From Theropithecus gelada (lineage: Eukaryota; Chordata; Mammalia; Primates; Cercopithecidae): 64,000 bases of DNA. Location: positions 67,703,438 to 67,767,437 of the forward strand of contig NC_037681.1 of the NCBI RefSeq assembly GCF_003255815.1. The letters run 5' to 3'. The first letter of the stretch is position 1, and each line of letters opens with the position of its first letter. Of this stretch, positions 13,642-29,318 are shown piece after piece. Below the pieces are notes generated by a model. That model was not told the DNA's origin and searched no databases. It worked only from the letters and a program-made list of their open reading frames with translations. The position numbers were made by a program, and so were the translations under genes.

Positions 13642-13916
13642 AGCTCTAGGTTCCTTTAAACCTAGAGGAAGGTTTAAATAGCCATTTTTAAATAATAGCT
13701 ATTGCCCCTTAGCACTGATACAAATGTTGCATCCCAGATGTGCCCTTTAATAAATGTGTTTTGTGGCAAGTTACTTGCTGTCTCTGTTAAACTCTGTTAA
13801 ACTTCTCCATTTTTATTGGAAATTTTTAAACCTAGAAAAAAGTTAAAAGGATAATAGTGGAAAACCAGTAAATCCTTTATCTAAATTCACCAAGGGTTAA
13901 CATTTTGCCATTTGCT

Positions 13917-14030
13917 TTCTTTCTTTCTCTCTCTCTCTCCATATATATGTATATCTGTATATGTGAATATAAAAATATATAGTATGTGAATATAAAAATA
14001 TATTTACATATACATATATATGCATTTACT
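13917..14030. repeat. CT then AT-rich simple repeat with a 23-bp tandem
   Basis: (CTTT)/(CT)n at 13917-13939 passes into tatata-type sequence. An identical 20-base block recurs at 13961 and 13984, a period of 23. Confidence 0.85.
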
Positions 14031-14077
14031 AAAGCATTTGAAAGTCAAAGATATCATGACACTCAAGAACTAGGACA

Positions 14078-14379
14078 GGCCAGTTGTGGTGGCCCACACC
14101 TGTAATCCCAGCACTTTGGGAGGCTGAGGTGGGAGGAACACTTGTGGCCAGAAGTTTGAGACCAGCTTGGGCACCATAGTGAGACCTCATCTCTACTAAA
14201 AAAATTTTTTTTAATTAGCTGAGCTTGGTGGCACTTGCCTGTAGTGCCAGCTACCGGAGAGGCTGAGTGGGGAGGATTGCTTGAGCCCAGGAGTTGGAGA
14301 TTGCAGTGAGCTATAATTACATTGCTGCACTCCAGCCTGGATGACAGAGTGAGATCCTGTCTCAAAAAAAAAAAAAAAA
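14078..14379 (+). mobile_element. Alu SINE (AluJ-like)
   Basis: Diverged full-length Alu ('ggaggaacacttgtggccagaag', 'gattgcttgagcccagg', 'gagctataattacattgctgc') with a 16-base A tail, inserted in the L1M. Confidence 0.93.
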
Positions 14380-14528
14380 GAACAAGGGCATTCCTGTTAT
14401 AATTTCTCTTATAACCACAATTTCATCACATCCAATAAATTTGACACTCATACAGTAATATTAACTAATGTAATAAATATATTTAGATGTCCCCAATTCT
14501 CCCAAAATATCCTTTATGGCTTACTAAT

Positions 14529-14779
14529 TTATTTTTAGAGACAGGGGCTCACTCTGTTGTCCAGTCTGAAGAGCAGTGGCACTATCACAGCTCACCGCGG
14601 CCTTACACTCCCAGCCTCAGGCTATCCTCCCACTTCAGTCTCCCGAGTAGCTGGGATAAAGGCACACACTGTCATATCTGGCTAATTCAAATTTATTCTA
14701 GAGATGGAATCTCACTGTGGTACCAGGTTGGTCTCGAACTCCTCTTGAACGCCTCAGCCTCCTGAGTCACTGGGATATG
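14529..14779 (-). mobile_element. Alu SINE (AluJ-like), degraded
   Basis: Reverse Alu lacking its 5' end: 'agagacaggggctcactctgttgtccag', 'ctcccgagtagctggg', 'ggttggtctcgaactcct'. Old and short. With 14078-14379 it forms an inverted Alu pair about 150 bp apart. Confidence 0.85.
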
Positions 14780-15214
14780 ACTTTAAGAAAAAAACAATCT
14801 GGTATACAACGAAGATTTTAAACCGTGTTTCTTTAGTTTCCTCTAATCTAGAACAATCCCCCTGCCTTTGTTGGTTGCTTGTTTTTCATGACATTGACAT
14901 TTTTGAAGAGCCTAGGTATAAGTTGTCTTGTAAAATGTCTCACAATCTGTATTAGTCTGATTCGATTCAGGTCAAATACATTTGGACACGAACATGCTGT
15001 GAAGGTGAGGCTGTGCCTTCCCGTGGCATCCCATCGTACCAGGCGATGCACCACGTCTGTGTGTCCTGTTAGTGGCGATGCTACATTGGATCAGTAGGCT
15101 AAGGTGCACGCTTACATTTTGACACTTGGTTACATTTAACTAAGTACTATGCAACTCTTATTAATCAATATAGTCAAATTATAAAGTCCTTGAGGGCAAG
15201 AACTGAGGCTTCGC

Positions 15215-15345
15215 CTTGGGAAAATAGTGCTTTACAGTTTACAAGACTCTTTCATACAGATTACCTCATTTACTCATCAGACACCCTGGAGGGAAATATT
15301 TTATTCCCACTACGCAGGAATGCAAGATCTCACTGTGCTTTGGAG
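15215..15345 (-). mobile_element. MIR-like fragment
   Basis: 'gctttacagtttacaagactctttcatacagattacctcattta' followed by 'attttattcccactac' resembles a reversed MIR-type 3' end. Diverged. Confidence 0.45.
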
Positions 15346-15369
15346 CCTGACATTGAATCATAAATCTAC

Positions 15370-15545
15370 CCATTAATAAATGTGTCTTATGACAAGTTAC
15401 TTAACCTCTCTATTAAACTTCTGTTTGCTCAACTGCAAAATGGGGATAGTAATGTCTTCCTCCCAGAGTTGTTATGAAGACCAAATGAGGGTAATGAAAA
15501 TAAAATGCCTGCCACAGTGCTTAGCACATAAAGAATATTCGAAAA
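15370..15545 (+). mobile_element. MIR SINE
   Basis: 'caagttacttaacctctctattaaact', 'caactgcaaaatggggatagtaatg', 'gttgttatgaagaccaaatgag' and 'cacagtgcttagcacataaagaatattc' follow MIR order. Confidence 0.85.
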
Positions 15546-15809
15546 ATGCAAGTGGTGTGTTTATAGAGCTAAACACGTTATATATACACATGCTCACATA
15601 CTCAACATGCATGTATACACTGATGTATAGGAAGGTCAAGGTCTGGCCTGTGGTCAACTCAGCTGAGTAAATAGCAGACCCCAGATGCAAAGCCCCATCT
15701 GCCTAACTCCAAATCCAGGTCCCATGCCCGTTGTCCACACAACACCACCCTGCTGGTGATGGGCCAGACAGTGTTGCCTTGTATGAACCATTTGGTCAAA
15801 ATCATTTGA

Positions 15810-16719
<910 letters not shown>

Positions 16720-17000
16720 GATTGTGATGTGTGAGTTTGTTGTTCAGGTGAGGTCAGAGGTCTAGGGAAGGAAAAATCACTTCTAGCAAAGGTTTCACGG
16801 AGGAGATGGGCCTTGGGGAAGGGGAGTTGGATAGTCAGCAAGGAGGAGGAAGGCATTCCTGATTTGAGGGAGTGGGACACACATCGTATTGGTAAAGGCA
16901 CAGAAGTAGGGTAGCAAAAGGCCTGGTCAGGGAACTGAGAGGCGGCATCTGCAGGGAGGAGAGGGAGGAGCCCCTCCCTTCCAGACACAGAACAGACTGG
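16720..17000 (-). mobile_element. L2 LINE fragment (diverged)
   Basis: 'ggaggaaggcattcctgatttgagg' and 'aaaggcacagaagtagg' resemble the reversed L2 'gcattccaggcagagg...tgcaaaggccc' segment. Weak edges. Confidence 0.5.
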
Positions 17001-17294
17001 GGCTGTAGAGCGGCTAAATATTTCATTGATGGAAAATTGGATATGGCCGTGGTGCTTAGGATGTAGACTCTAATTTCACGGCTGGGTGTACCCAGATGGC
17101 TGATTAGGCTGCAGAAGAGAGGCTGCCTCCCCATTCCTGGTTTCCTGGCCACAGGAGGGTGCAGACACTGACCTTTTTTTCTCAGTGAGGTCAGCAGCCA
17201 CACGTGTTCTGGGTCCGAAAAGATGAACAAGCCCCCCACCCCAGCCAGACCCCATTGCTTCACAGGCCCCAGACCCACCTCAGTTCCAGTTTTT

Positions 17295-17450
17295 CAGTGG
17301 ACACATATTTCACACCTACTATATGTCAGCCATCATGGTGAGCACAAAGGAGATACAGATGTCTCTGCCCAGGGAGACAGCTTAGGGAAACGGACCCCCT
17401 AACAGGTCTCTAACTGTGGAGACCACAAATGAAGTGCTAGGTCTAAGCTC
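17295..17450 (-). mobile_element. L2 LINE 3' fragment
   Basis: 'cacctactatatgtcagccatcatggtgagcacaaaggagatacag' is the reversed L2 3' end. Confidence 0.6.
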
Positions 17451-17458
17451 CACAGAGG

Positions 17459-17480
17459 AGGCGCCCCCTGTGCTGCTGCA
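17459..17480 (-). promoter_or_regulatory. Possible CTCF-like motif
   Basis: 'gcgccccctg' (17461-17470) equals the core of a reverse CTCF site (CAGGGGGCGC). The flanking half matches poorly, so this is weak. Confidence 0.25.
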
Positions 17481-17529
17481 GTCCCTGCAGAGAGGAAGGG
17501 AGGGCTGCTAACCAACACGCAGCACGGAC

Positions 17530-17620
17530 TGACTTCTGGCTAGACACTGTGCTAGGAGCTAATTCTGTACTACAACCTTTAATCCTCACAGTCACTCCAA
17601 AAGGAGATACCATAACTGCT
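17530..17620 (-). mobile_element. MIR SINE fragment
   Basis: 'gacactgtgctaggagctaattctgtactacaacctttaatcctcacag' is reversed MIR. Confidence 0.7.
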
Positions 17621-17639
17621 AATTGCATAAACTAATGGC

Positions 17640-17860
17640 TTTCCAGCAGGAACATGTGCAAAGAATACATGTGAAAGAACTTTGAGCCATGAAGACCATT
17701 TAGCAGTTTGGAGAGGCTGGCACATTCAATGGAGGACCAGAGGGGGCTGGCAGGAAATAAACCTAGGAAGGTAGACAGACTGGGGCTTTGCATGTCAGGA
17801 TGACACATTTGGACTTTATCCACTTAGCTTTGGGAGGCCTCTGAAGGATAGTGAAAAAGG
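17640..17860 (-). mobile_element. L2 LINE fragment
   Basis: 'aggctggcacattcaatggagg' and 'catgtcaggatgacacatttggactttatccacttagctttgggagg' match reversed L2 3' sequence upstream of the tail. Confidence 0.6.
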
Positions 17861-17944
17861 TGGGGCCAAGTGTCCTCTTTCCCTCTTCCACCCCAGTGGG
17901 GTCTCTGGCTCTGGCCTCCAGATCGTAATAATGACCCATCATAT

Positions 17945-18440
17945 CAACAAATATGGACTACACACCTTTACTGTGAGCCAGGTATCTTTCTGGGCACTGG
18001 GGAAACAGCAATGAACAGGAGAAGGGTCTCATCTCATGGAGCAATGGAGGAGGGAACAGTGGAGGGACACTGTCATCTAGTAAGCAAATACATAAATAAA
18101 AGGTAGTTTCCAGTAGTCATAGGTGCTCTGACAAAACAAAAACATAGCAATGGGACAGAGAGTGATGGGGGAGGGGAAGCTGCATGAGTAGGGACAAATA
18201 GGAAAGCCCTCTTGGAAGAGATGACATTTGAGCTGGGACCTGAAAGGTGATGGGCCAGACAGGAACAGATATGAGGAAGGGCATTTTAGAAGGAGGCGCA
18301 GGTATTTGCAAAGACCTGAGGCAGGAACCAGTTGAGTGGGTTGGAGAAACATGAGATTGAGTATGTTCGGAGCAGAATGGGCTGGGGAGGGCGTGAAGGA
18401 GGATAGGAGGACTTACAGGCCAAGGTGAAGTTGGAATTTT
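17945..18440 (-). mobile_element. L2 LINE 3' end, long copy
   Basis: Well-ordered reversed L2: 'gtgagccaggtatctttctgggcactggggaaacagcaatgaacag', 'agatgacatttgagctgggacctgaaagg', 'ggcattttagaaggagg', 'gcaaagacctgaggcagg'. About 500 bp, the clearest L2 in the window. Confidence 0.85.
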
Positions 18441-18461
18441 ATTGTTCAATACTCAGCTCAA

Positions 18462-18518
18462 GGCCAGGCACAGTGGCTCATGCCTGTAATCCTAGCACTT
18501 TGGGAGGCTGAGGTGGGC
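18462..18518 (+). mobile_element. Alu 5' fragment (57 bp)
   Basis: 'aggccaggcacagtggctcatgcctgtaatcc' through 'gctgaggtgggc' and then an abrupt stop. No A tail or right arm, so the rest has been deleted. Confidence 0.85.
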
Positions 18519-19728
18519 ACCACAGTTTTCTTTCCTGGGGTTTGGGAGAAATAACTCAGGGAACTTGGTGTCTGGGCATTTTCAGAGTTCTTGCTTTACA
18601 GAAGAGATAGTTCTCCAGCCTCCCATCTAGGCGGAAATGGTCATATTGGGGTGATCACCCTGGGAACAGCAGGGTAAGGTCCTTTTGGGGCTGGGGCTGG
18701 AGTACTGGAACTCAAAGAGCTTTCTGCTTCCCCCCATACCAACTTAATCCTTTTTCTTCAAAGAGGAAGCCCCAACCGCATCAGGCACCTATGTGCTTCT
18801 GAACAATATCCCCAGGGGTGAGAAGGATAGCCCCCCCGAGAGAGGACTCAGCACTGCTGGAGGGAGCCTGATACAGTGAGCAGAGAAGGGCTTTGGAATT
18901 AGGCCTTGGGTGTGTTTTTGCGGGTTACGATGGTCATTTACTTCTGTCAATTCTTCTTTCCTCTCCTCTCCATGGAGCTACAATTGGTAAGGATGTAGGG
19001 GTCTCAGGACAGGGAGTTGGGGGAGATAGTCAATTTCTCCCATTTCAAACGCTTTCCTGAAAGTAAGTTAAGTTCTTAGAGAACAATGTTCCATGCGATG
19101 ACATTCCTGGGCCACAGAGGCTGCTCTTCCCCAACAGCCAGGCAAAGAGCCCTTAACATCAGACAAAGCCTGAGCTGATTCCAGAGGGAATAAGCAGTGA
19201 GAGGCACAGCATGGGACAGCCAGAGGGAGTAGTCCCAGGTCCCAGAGCTGGCAAGGAGGAAATGCCAGGGCCACACAGGACAGATGGCAGAAGTTTGGAG
19301 AACATTTTTAGGGACAGATTCCTTTCCCTTTACCCATGAGCCAAAGCAGAATTTCATCCTCTTGGCAGCAAACAGGGTCCCTCTTTCTCTGAACCAACCC
19401 CTCTGTTGCAGGGCCATCTCTAGGACATTCCTCCATGGGCAGGGAGAAGACATAGCTAAACCCTGGCCTGATGAGTCCTCAGAAAAACTAAGTCACCGCA
19501 AGTCGTCTCTTTCTGAGTCACAGAATCCTGAACCCTTTTAACATCTCTGCTGTTTTCCCCATCAGTGGTTAGATTGCTGTTTGTCCTGAGAATGAAATAG
19601 GAGTAGGTCGGGTGCTGGCAAGGTGGTTTCTCATGCCCTAGCCTCTGGACCATGGGAGCTGGAGAAACAAAGAGGGCCGAGGTATAGACCTAGAAAATCC
19701 AAGTACTGGCCTCCTCAAAAATGAGCTG
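18519..19728. other. Unique sequence, nothing recognised
   Basis: Repeat-free by eye for 1.2 kb. No coding domain or regulatory hallmark was recognised. Confidence 0.4.
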
Positions 19729-19868
19729 GGGCCGGGAACAGTGGCTCACGCCTATAATCCCAGCACGTTGGGAGGCGGGCACAAGAGAATTGCTTGAGCC
19801 CGGGAGTTCGAGACCAGCATGGGCAACAAAACAAGACCTTGTCTGTATTTAAAAAAATAAATAAATAA
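19729..19868 (+). mobile_element. Alu left-arm monomer
   Basis: Left monomer only, with 'gcttgagcccgggagttcgagacc' and an AAAT-type tail at 19851-19868. A small deletion removes part of 'ccgaggcgggtgg'. Confidence 0.85.
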
Positions 19869-20932
19869 GCCGAATATCAAGACTGGAGCAAATGGGCTAA
19901 GGTCTGCAGGGGATGGCAAGCAGGTCAGTCCTGGAAGGAGACTTGGGAAACGTGGCAGATGCTAGGCTAGGATTGCAGCAAGAGCCCAGCTTCATGACTG
20001 CACCAACCTGGAGGTAGGAGGGAGAGGGGGCTGATGAGGACGGGCCCTGGTTGGGCTGTAGTCCAGAGGCTGCGCTGGGACCTGAGCCAAAGGCAACACA
20101 TGCTCCTGAAGTTCAGAGAAGGAGGCAATTTGTGTTGGGCTGGTTAGCGCCTTCCATCCCTCCAAAAAACCCGTGCTGGGCCTGATCTTATTGCAGTCGT
20201 TCTCTCTTGCTTCCGCCAGGGAGTCATGGAAACAATTTGGGGCGATAGCGAATAACTTTGTAGCCACCTCATTCACTTAGAGAACTTCCTTCCACTTTTC
20301 CATCCTCCTTTGGGCATTTCTTATACCCTAGCCTAGAAGTGACAAGAAAGGAGAGTGTTTTTCTGATTTCACAGAGCAGAGCATCACCCCTAGCCAAAGC
20401 TCAAGATGAGACAGAACTTGAGGCCACGTGTTTTAAAGAGTGCAAATTCATCCTCACAAATTTTTCAGATTCCATCTAAAGCATCCTTAGGCTGAATAAT
20501 GAAGAATTCAGTTCTCGCCCCCACCCCCTCTCTCTGCCTTTCTCCACACACACATACCCTCCCCCGCACCCATTTCAGAATCTTTTCTTTTTCTGCTGCA
20601 GTCTCCTCCTCCTCCTCCCTCACCTCCCTTCTCAGCAGGAGCACACCAGGACAAGAAAATGCTACTACAGGAGGCTCCCAGCCACAAGAACTGGTTTCTC
20701 AGAATGAGTAGTTAATGTAGACCTGGCCACAAAGTCATTGCCACGCTGAGCACATTTCTGTCTCACCATGTCTGATGTAACTCAAGAAATAATGCAATTG
20801 CATCTAGTGGACTTCACCCAAACTGTGCCCTGGGTTGCCCTGGGGAGCTGGTTCTGCTGCTTCAGGCTAACTCACTTATTGTGGCAGGAGGCTGCTGATA
20901 TGGTCAGTTCCCAGGGATCAGCTGCTCGAGGT

Positions 20933-20962
20933 GGGGGTTAGGGGGGGGGGGCAGTGGGAGGG
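20933..20962 (+). promoter_or_regulatory. G-quadruplex-forming motif
   Basis: Four G tracts of 5, 11, 3 and 3 (20933-20937, 20941-20951, 20956-20958, 20960-20962) with loops of 3, 4 and 1 bases. This fits the G3+N1-7 pattern. Confidence 0.7.
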
Positions 20963-21719
20963 TGTTGGAAAGGGCACCTATCAAACGTGGATTCATAAAT
21001 GGGCTGCAGAGAGACTGGAAAGACTCCGAAGCTGAATGCACGAGTTTGTATGTGCATTTTTACTGGGGATGAGGATCAGTTTTTTTGTCTGATTCTCAAA
21101 GAAGTCAGAGACCCTCAAAATGGTTACTCATTTTGGGTGGTAGGTAAAACAAGAAATTGAAATGTTTCTCTTTTCATTTTTACTCCCCAGAGAGTTTGAG
21201 TTTTATGCAATTTCTTGTATAAGAGGAGAGCCTGAGTCCATGGAAGCTGGGATTGAACATCCTGAATATGCAGTTCCTTGGAGAGCCACCAAGAAAAGAC
21301 CTAAGCAGGAGACATGATGTCACCTTCGGGGAGGAGGCTCTTCAGCTGTCTGGCATGGGAGGAGGAGGAATGAGGAGGATCACTGGCCTTGAACCCCCAA
21401 GGAGAGGCCAGAGCACCTTTCTGGGACCCAGCCCAGGGTTTGTATTAAACATCCAGCTCCAAAAGAGATGCTGTGCAGATTCAAGCTGCCAAGTCCTGAA
21501 GGCCCTGAGGGAGAACCCAATCCCAAGCAGCCCGGGTGGTATCTGGGTATCCTGTGCCCTGCCCATGGAGATCAGGAGCCTAAAGTCTAGAGCTCACTGC
21601 AGAACCAGACCAAAGACAGTCTAAGGTCCGCTGAGCCGAGCCTTCCTGACCTCCCGTGGAAAGGGGAAGAGAGAACAGGGCCTCCACTCATCCACCTACC
21701 AGTTCCTGGGTCCCTTTAG

Positions 21720-21930
21720 CCCTTGGCATGGTAATTAACGGTCAGGAAGTTATGCATCAGCCTCAGCAAGCTAACGTGGCAGGAGATCCCTCCTGACAGC
21801 AGAGCTAATAAGAAATTTGCTAATGCAATTTATCACTTTAAAAAGCCATATGTCGGTGGGGATGAGCACTTCTCTGCAGCAGCTAGTGTAATTGTCAGAG
21901 CAAAGCAGCGAGCAGCTCTCGGAAGGGGGT
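21720..21930. promoter_or_regulatory. Candidate conserved noncoding block
   Basis: Repeat-free sequence with 'ggtaattaacgg', 'gagctaataagaaatttgc', 'taatgcaatttatcac' and 'tagtgtaattgtcag'. TAAT and TGCAAT-type sites are clustered. Composition-based inference only. Confidence 0.3.
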
Positions 21931-22800
21931 GAGGATGATGTCTTCACTAAATCAGTGGTGCAATGCAGCAAGTGAGGGCGCTGGGAGGAGGGGTGTGGTG
22001 CTGGGTGGAGGGCTCCCAGCTCTCAAGCTTCCAGGAAGCCAGGTCTGCAGACCTGTTCGGGGGCCCCATTAAAAACCAGATGAGCCCTGAACTCCAGCCC
22101 CTGCTGCCTTTGAGCTGCATGAACCTGCGCTTTGGTTCCTGCCACAGTGTTAAAACAAGAAGCGACTCTGTCTGCAGTAATGGCTGATGTAAGTCTCAGC
22201 CATTGAGTATCAACACACAGGACCCGATTCCAGCTGGGGGCAGGGCTGATGCCATGTGCACATTTGCTCTTTCTCTCCCAGACCCCTGTGATAACTTCAT
22301 CCAGGACAAGAGCCACTGGTCCTTAGTCAGAGGCAGGGAAAGATTAGAAATCCACCTCAGGCCCAACAACATCTCTGCTTCCAGTTTAGACAAATTGCCT
22401 TGAGTACCCAGTGTTTGCCAAAATAAAGAGTGGTTTCTGCAAAGGGGAAAAACTGCTGTTGTGGGATTTTGCTTCAAACACTCAATTGCAAACCATTTTT
22501 CCCAAAGCAAATTGATAGATAAGCAAGTAAGACAGGTGCCCCTTCTGGGAATGCAGTCCAGGGCTGCTGGGAAGGCTGTGGGAAGGAGTAAGAATATCCA
22601 TATGGCTGGATCTCCACTGCTTTCTGGAGATAGTCCCCACTCTCAGTTATCTGTGAAATGAGAGGGACTGGAGAGAGGGATGAAGTAGGGTAAGCCACCA
22701 CCAACACCCAGAGAAACACCACACCCAGTTTCCACCAATTAAACTTCCTTCTAAAGCAAATTTTGACCCTAATTGTTCTCTGTCCTTTAAATTAATGCTT

Positions 22801-23068
22801 TTTTTTTTTTTTTTTTTAAGATGGAGTTTCACTCCTGTTGCCCAAGCTGGAGTGCAATGGTGTGATCTCAGCTCACTGCAACCTCCGCCTCCTGAGTAGC
22901 TGGGATTACAGGTGGCCACCCCACGCCCAGCTAATTTTTTGTATTTTTAGTAGAGACGGGGTTTCACAATCTTGGCCAGGCTGGTCTCAAACTCCTAACC
23001 TCAGGTAATCCACCTGCCTCAGCCTCCCAAAGTGCTGGGATTACAGGTGTGAGCCACCACGCCCAGCC
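22801..23068 (-). mobile_element. Alu SINE (AluS-like)
   Basis: Reverse Alu with a 17-base T head and a deletion of 'gggttcaagcgattctcctgcctcagcct' after the B-box side. Target duplication aaattaatgctt on both sides. Confidence 0.95.
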
Positions 23069-23540
23069 TAAATTAATGCTTTGAATTTTGCATGGAGACA
23101 CTGAAGGAAGACAAAGTACAAAGATCCAAGCAATAACAAATAGAAAGAAGAAATCCCATGCTAGGGCCTGGACAGCCCAACATGTACATATAAGCTCCAT
23201 GTTGCCTTTCTGTTTAAGACCTTCTGCTCAGCTCATACTGATGGAAATAGCATGGGTGGGCATGGGGGAAGTATAGCCTCATGACTCCCCAGCCTTCAGG
23301 GTGATGGGAGAGGACTGGCAACAGGAACTGGTATGATTTTTTTAGTGAGTCTTAAACCTTGCAGGAACAGAGTTTTACAACAACTCCCAAAGTCCCCTGT
23401 GAATTGAGGCCCACCTAGGGTCCCAGGAGCCCCTTTATGTACCCTTTAAAATATGCTTTAATAGCTAAGGTTCTATCATTTAATATTTATTTATTTTTAA
23501 ATTTTCCTGATCCTCCTTCCATGTCTATTTTTCCAAATAC
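23069..23540. other. Unique sequence, nothing recognised
   Basis: No repeat or gene signal identified. Confidence 0.4.
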
Positions 23541-23909
<369 letters not shown>

Positions 23910-23960
23910 TGAGACCATACCAAATTAATAGACTAGTTTAGGGAAAATTTTTTTACCTTG

Positions 23961-24664
23961 TATGTGCGGCAAAATTTTTACCTCCACTCTCCTAGGGTTT
24001 TCAACGGGGCCTAAGAATTAAATCAACATAAAACAGATTAATAGGAGGAAAGGAAACATATTTATTTAAATAAGTTTTACATGAGATGGGAGCCCTCATA
24101 AGGAAATAAAGACCCAAAGAAGCAGTTTAGAGTCAAACACTCATATACTGAGTCAGACAAAGAGTTTCACAAAGTAAATGATGGAAATGTGACAAGGCAA
24201 GGGGGCTTGGGCTGGGAAAGATGATCGTGAGGAGTGACCAGGAAGAGGAAGGTTAGTTTCCAAGGTCGGTTTGTACAGATCCCTCTCAGCCTCCTCTCCC
24301 TGTCCCTGGTGATAAGACTGTTGCTTTCTGGCTGGTGTGGTGTCTCATGCCTGTAATCCTAGCACTCTGGGAGGCCGACGTGGGCGGATCTCTTGAGGCC
24401 AGGAGTTGGAGACCAGCCTCATCTGATGATAGGGAGACCCTCATCTCTATTTCTTGTTTAAATTTTTTTAAAAAAAAGAATGTTGCTTTCCTCCTGCTAT
24501 AAAGAGGACATCTTCCTTATGGGGCTTTTGTTCTAGGTTTCAGAAAGAAAAAGGCGTGATCAGAGTGCCCTTCCAGTACCTGCTAGTTTTCATTTGCCTT
24601 TGGCTCAAAATAACCCTTATGCCAAAGGGGCATATTTTGAGGTGGCATATTCTGCTACCCTTCA
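23961..24664 (+). mobile_element. LTR-like dispersed repeat, copy 1
   Basis: 'acagattaataggaggaaagg', 'catttgcctttggctcaaaataacccttatgcc' and 'catattttgaggtggcatattctgctaccc' recur in the same order at 54084-54972. This looks like an ERV1-type MER LTR whose name I cannot fix. A left-arm Alu monomer is inserted at 24330. No viral genes are present. Confidence 0.6.
24330..24480 (+). mobile_element. Alu left-arm monomer (FLAM)
   Basis: Left monomer ending in an A/T-rich tail, bracketed by the exact 10-bp repeat tgttgctttc (24319-24328 and 24481-24490). Confidence 0.9.
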
Positions 24665-25021
24665 GCTTTTACAAAATTGAGTTTTTCTCTTCAGATTAGA
24701 ATATGTTTTTTCATTTAAATAAAGTCTTGCTGTCCAAATACTTTTTAACACTCCATATTGACTCTGAATTACCTGCCTTCAAGGCTTATTTGGCAAAGAG
24801 ACTATAGAATCTCATCTGCTAAGCAGGGAATGTGTTACCTCTTCCTTGGTTATCGGTGAGTTACATTTTTAAAGACAGCTGCCTACATGCCTTAACTTAA
24901 ATCAAAAGGCACTGGGACAAATAGCCACCTTGGGGTGTCCTTGCCTTGACTGCCAACCTAGACTCTAGGTCCTGGGGCCTCGCTCATTCTCATTCCATAC
25001 CACACACAGGAAGTCAATCTC
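24665..25021. other. Unique sequence, nothing recognised
   Basis: No repeat or gene signal identified. Confidence 0.4.
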
Positions 25022-25370
<349 letters not shown>

Positions 25371-25470
25371 TCAGCAGCAATGAGCCTTGTGATGGGTGAG
25401 GGAAAGGTAACTTTTTCTCCCCTACAAAGATAGTTTCTGCCTTTAATTAAGGCATGTGGTTAGAGGCTAA

Positions 25471-27351
<1,881 letters not shown>

Positions 27352-27842
27352 TGAGGACTACTGAGAAATATAAGATGTCGTTTGGTCTCCAGGAACTTAA
27401 GATCTACCTGTGCAGTCAATGGTAGCACACGTGAAAGAGCCAATGAAATGCAATACAGTCAAATGGAACATGAGCATTGCCAGATTATGTGGCAAGACAG
27501 TAAGTGCTGAAATATAGTTTAATGAATGAGGTTTCTGAGGGCATACTGTGTGCCAGGCTGTGCTAAGTTCTAAGGGGTACAAAGATATGGGAGACATGGT
27601 CCCTACACTGGAAATGCTCAGTTCTAATTGGGGAGACACCCATGAACAGACAATTTGGATATGTACAAGGGACAGCAGCAGCACAGAGAAGGGCCACTGA
27701 GGCCAATCCAGGCGACGTGACGCCTGCGCTGCATCAGGGCAACCACGCCAAATATGCCTGGAAGGATGTTGTAGGCAGAGAGGACACTATGAAAAGATCT
27801 GATGGCCTAGCGTGGTTGAGAATCACAGGTAGGGAGTTCTCA

Positions 27843-28526
<684 letters not shown>

Positions 28527-28603
28527 TTATGGCTGGGAGGAGGATGGACCTAAGGGGAATGAAACTGCAAGCAGTGCGGTCAGTTAGAAAGCAACAAGAA
28601 TGA

Positions 28604-28934
<331 letters not shown>

Positions 28935-29009
28935 TCAAAAGTGATGGGGGCAGTGGCTGCTGGGATGAAGAGGAGAGGACACACTCTTCGTGCTGCCTAG
29001 AATGCATTT

Positions 29010-29318
29010 TTCCCTGTTTTTTTCACCCAGTTCACTCTCACACATCCTTCAGATCTCAGTTTCTCTGGAATACTTTCCCTGACCCCCAGGTCAGGGCAGA
29101 TCTTCCTAGTGTGCCTTAGGATAGCTCTGGGTACTTTCATTCATAACTCTTCCCAGTCATCATTCTAGACTTATTCCTGAGGTCATTTGATTAACATCTG
29201 AGTTCCTCATGAGGACTCTCAACTCCGTAGCTATAGGATCACGGCTGCCTTCCCCACTGCATATCCCCAGTTCCTACACATAGTAGAGCTCAATAAATAT
29301 TTCTGGAATGAAGGGGTG
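29010..29318 (+). mobile_element. L2 LINE 3' end
   Basis: 'gatctcagtttctctggaatactttccctgaccccc', 'cccagttcctacacatagtagagctcaataaatatttctggaatgaa' give the L2 3' end in order. Confidence 0.8.

Larger units (their letters stand above)
13805..15112 (+). mobile_element. L1M LINE 3' end, split by two Alus
   Basis: Plus-strand L1M 3' UTR landmarks: 'gggttaacattttgccatttg', 'tatcatgacactcaagaac', 'ccccaattctcccaaaatatcctttatggc', 'ctaatctagaacaatccccctgcc', 'catgacattgacatttttgaagag' and 'tgttagtggcgatgct'. It is interrupted by the Alus at 14078 and 14529 and by an AT-rich simple repeat. No intact ORF. Confidence 0.8.
19869..22787. other. Long repeat-poor stretch
   Basis: Almost 3 kb without a confident transposon, unusual for this window. 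It includes a G-run (20933-20962), a palindromic site (20792-20803) and an AT-rich enhancer-like block (21720-21930), each described separately. Open frames near 21253 and 22203 have no recognisable features. Confidence 0.5.

Noticed and set aside
20499..20711. Coding exon after 'tttctttttctgctgcag'
   Set aside because: A good acceptor, but the following sequence is low-complexity CTCCTC with no credible donor.
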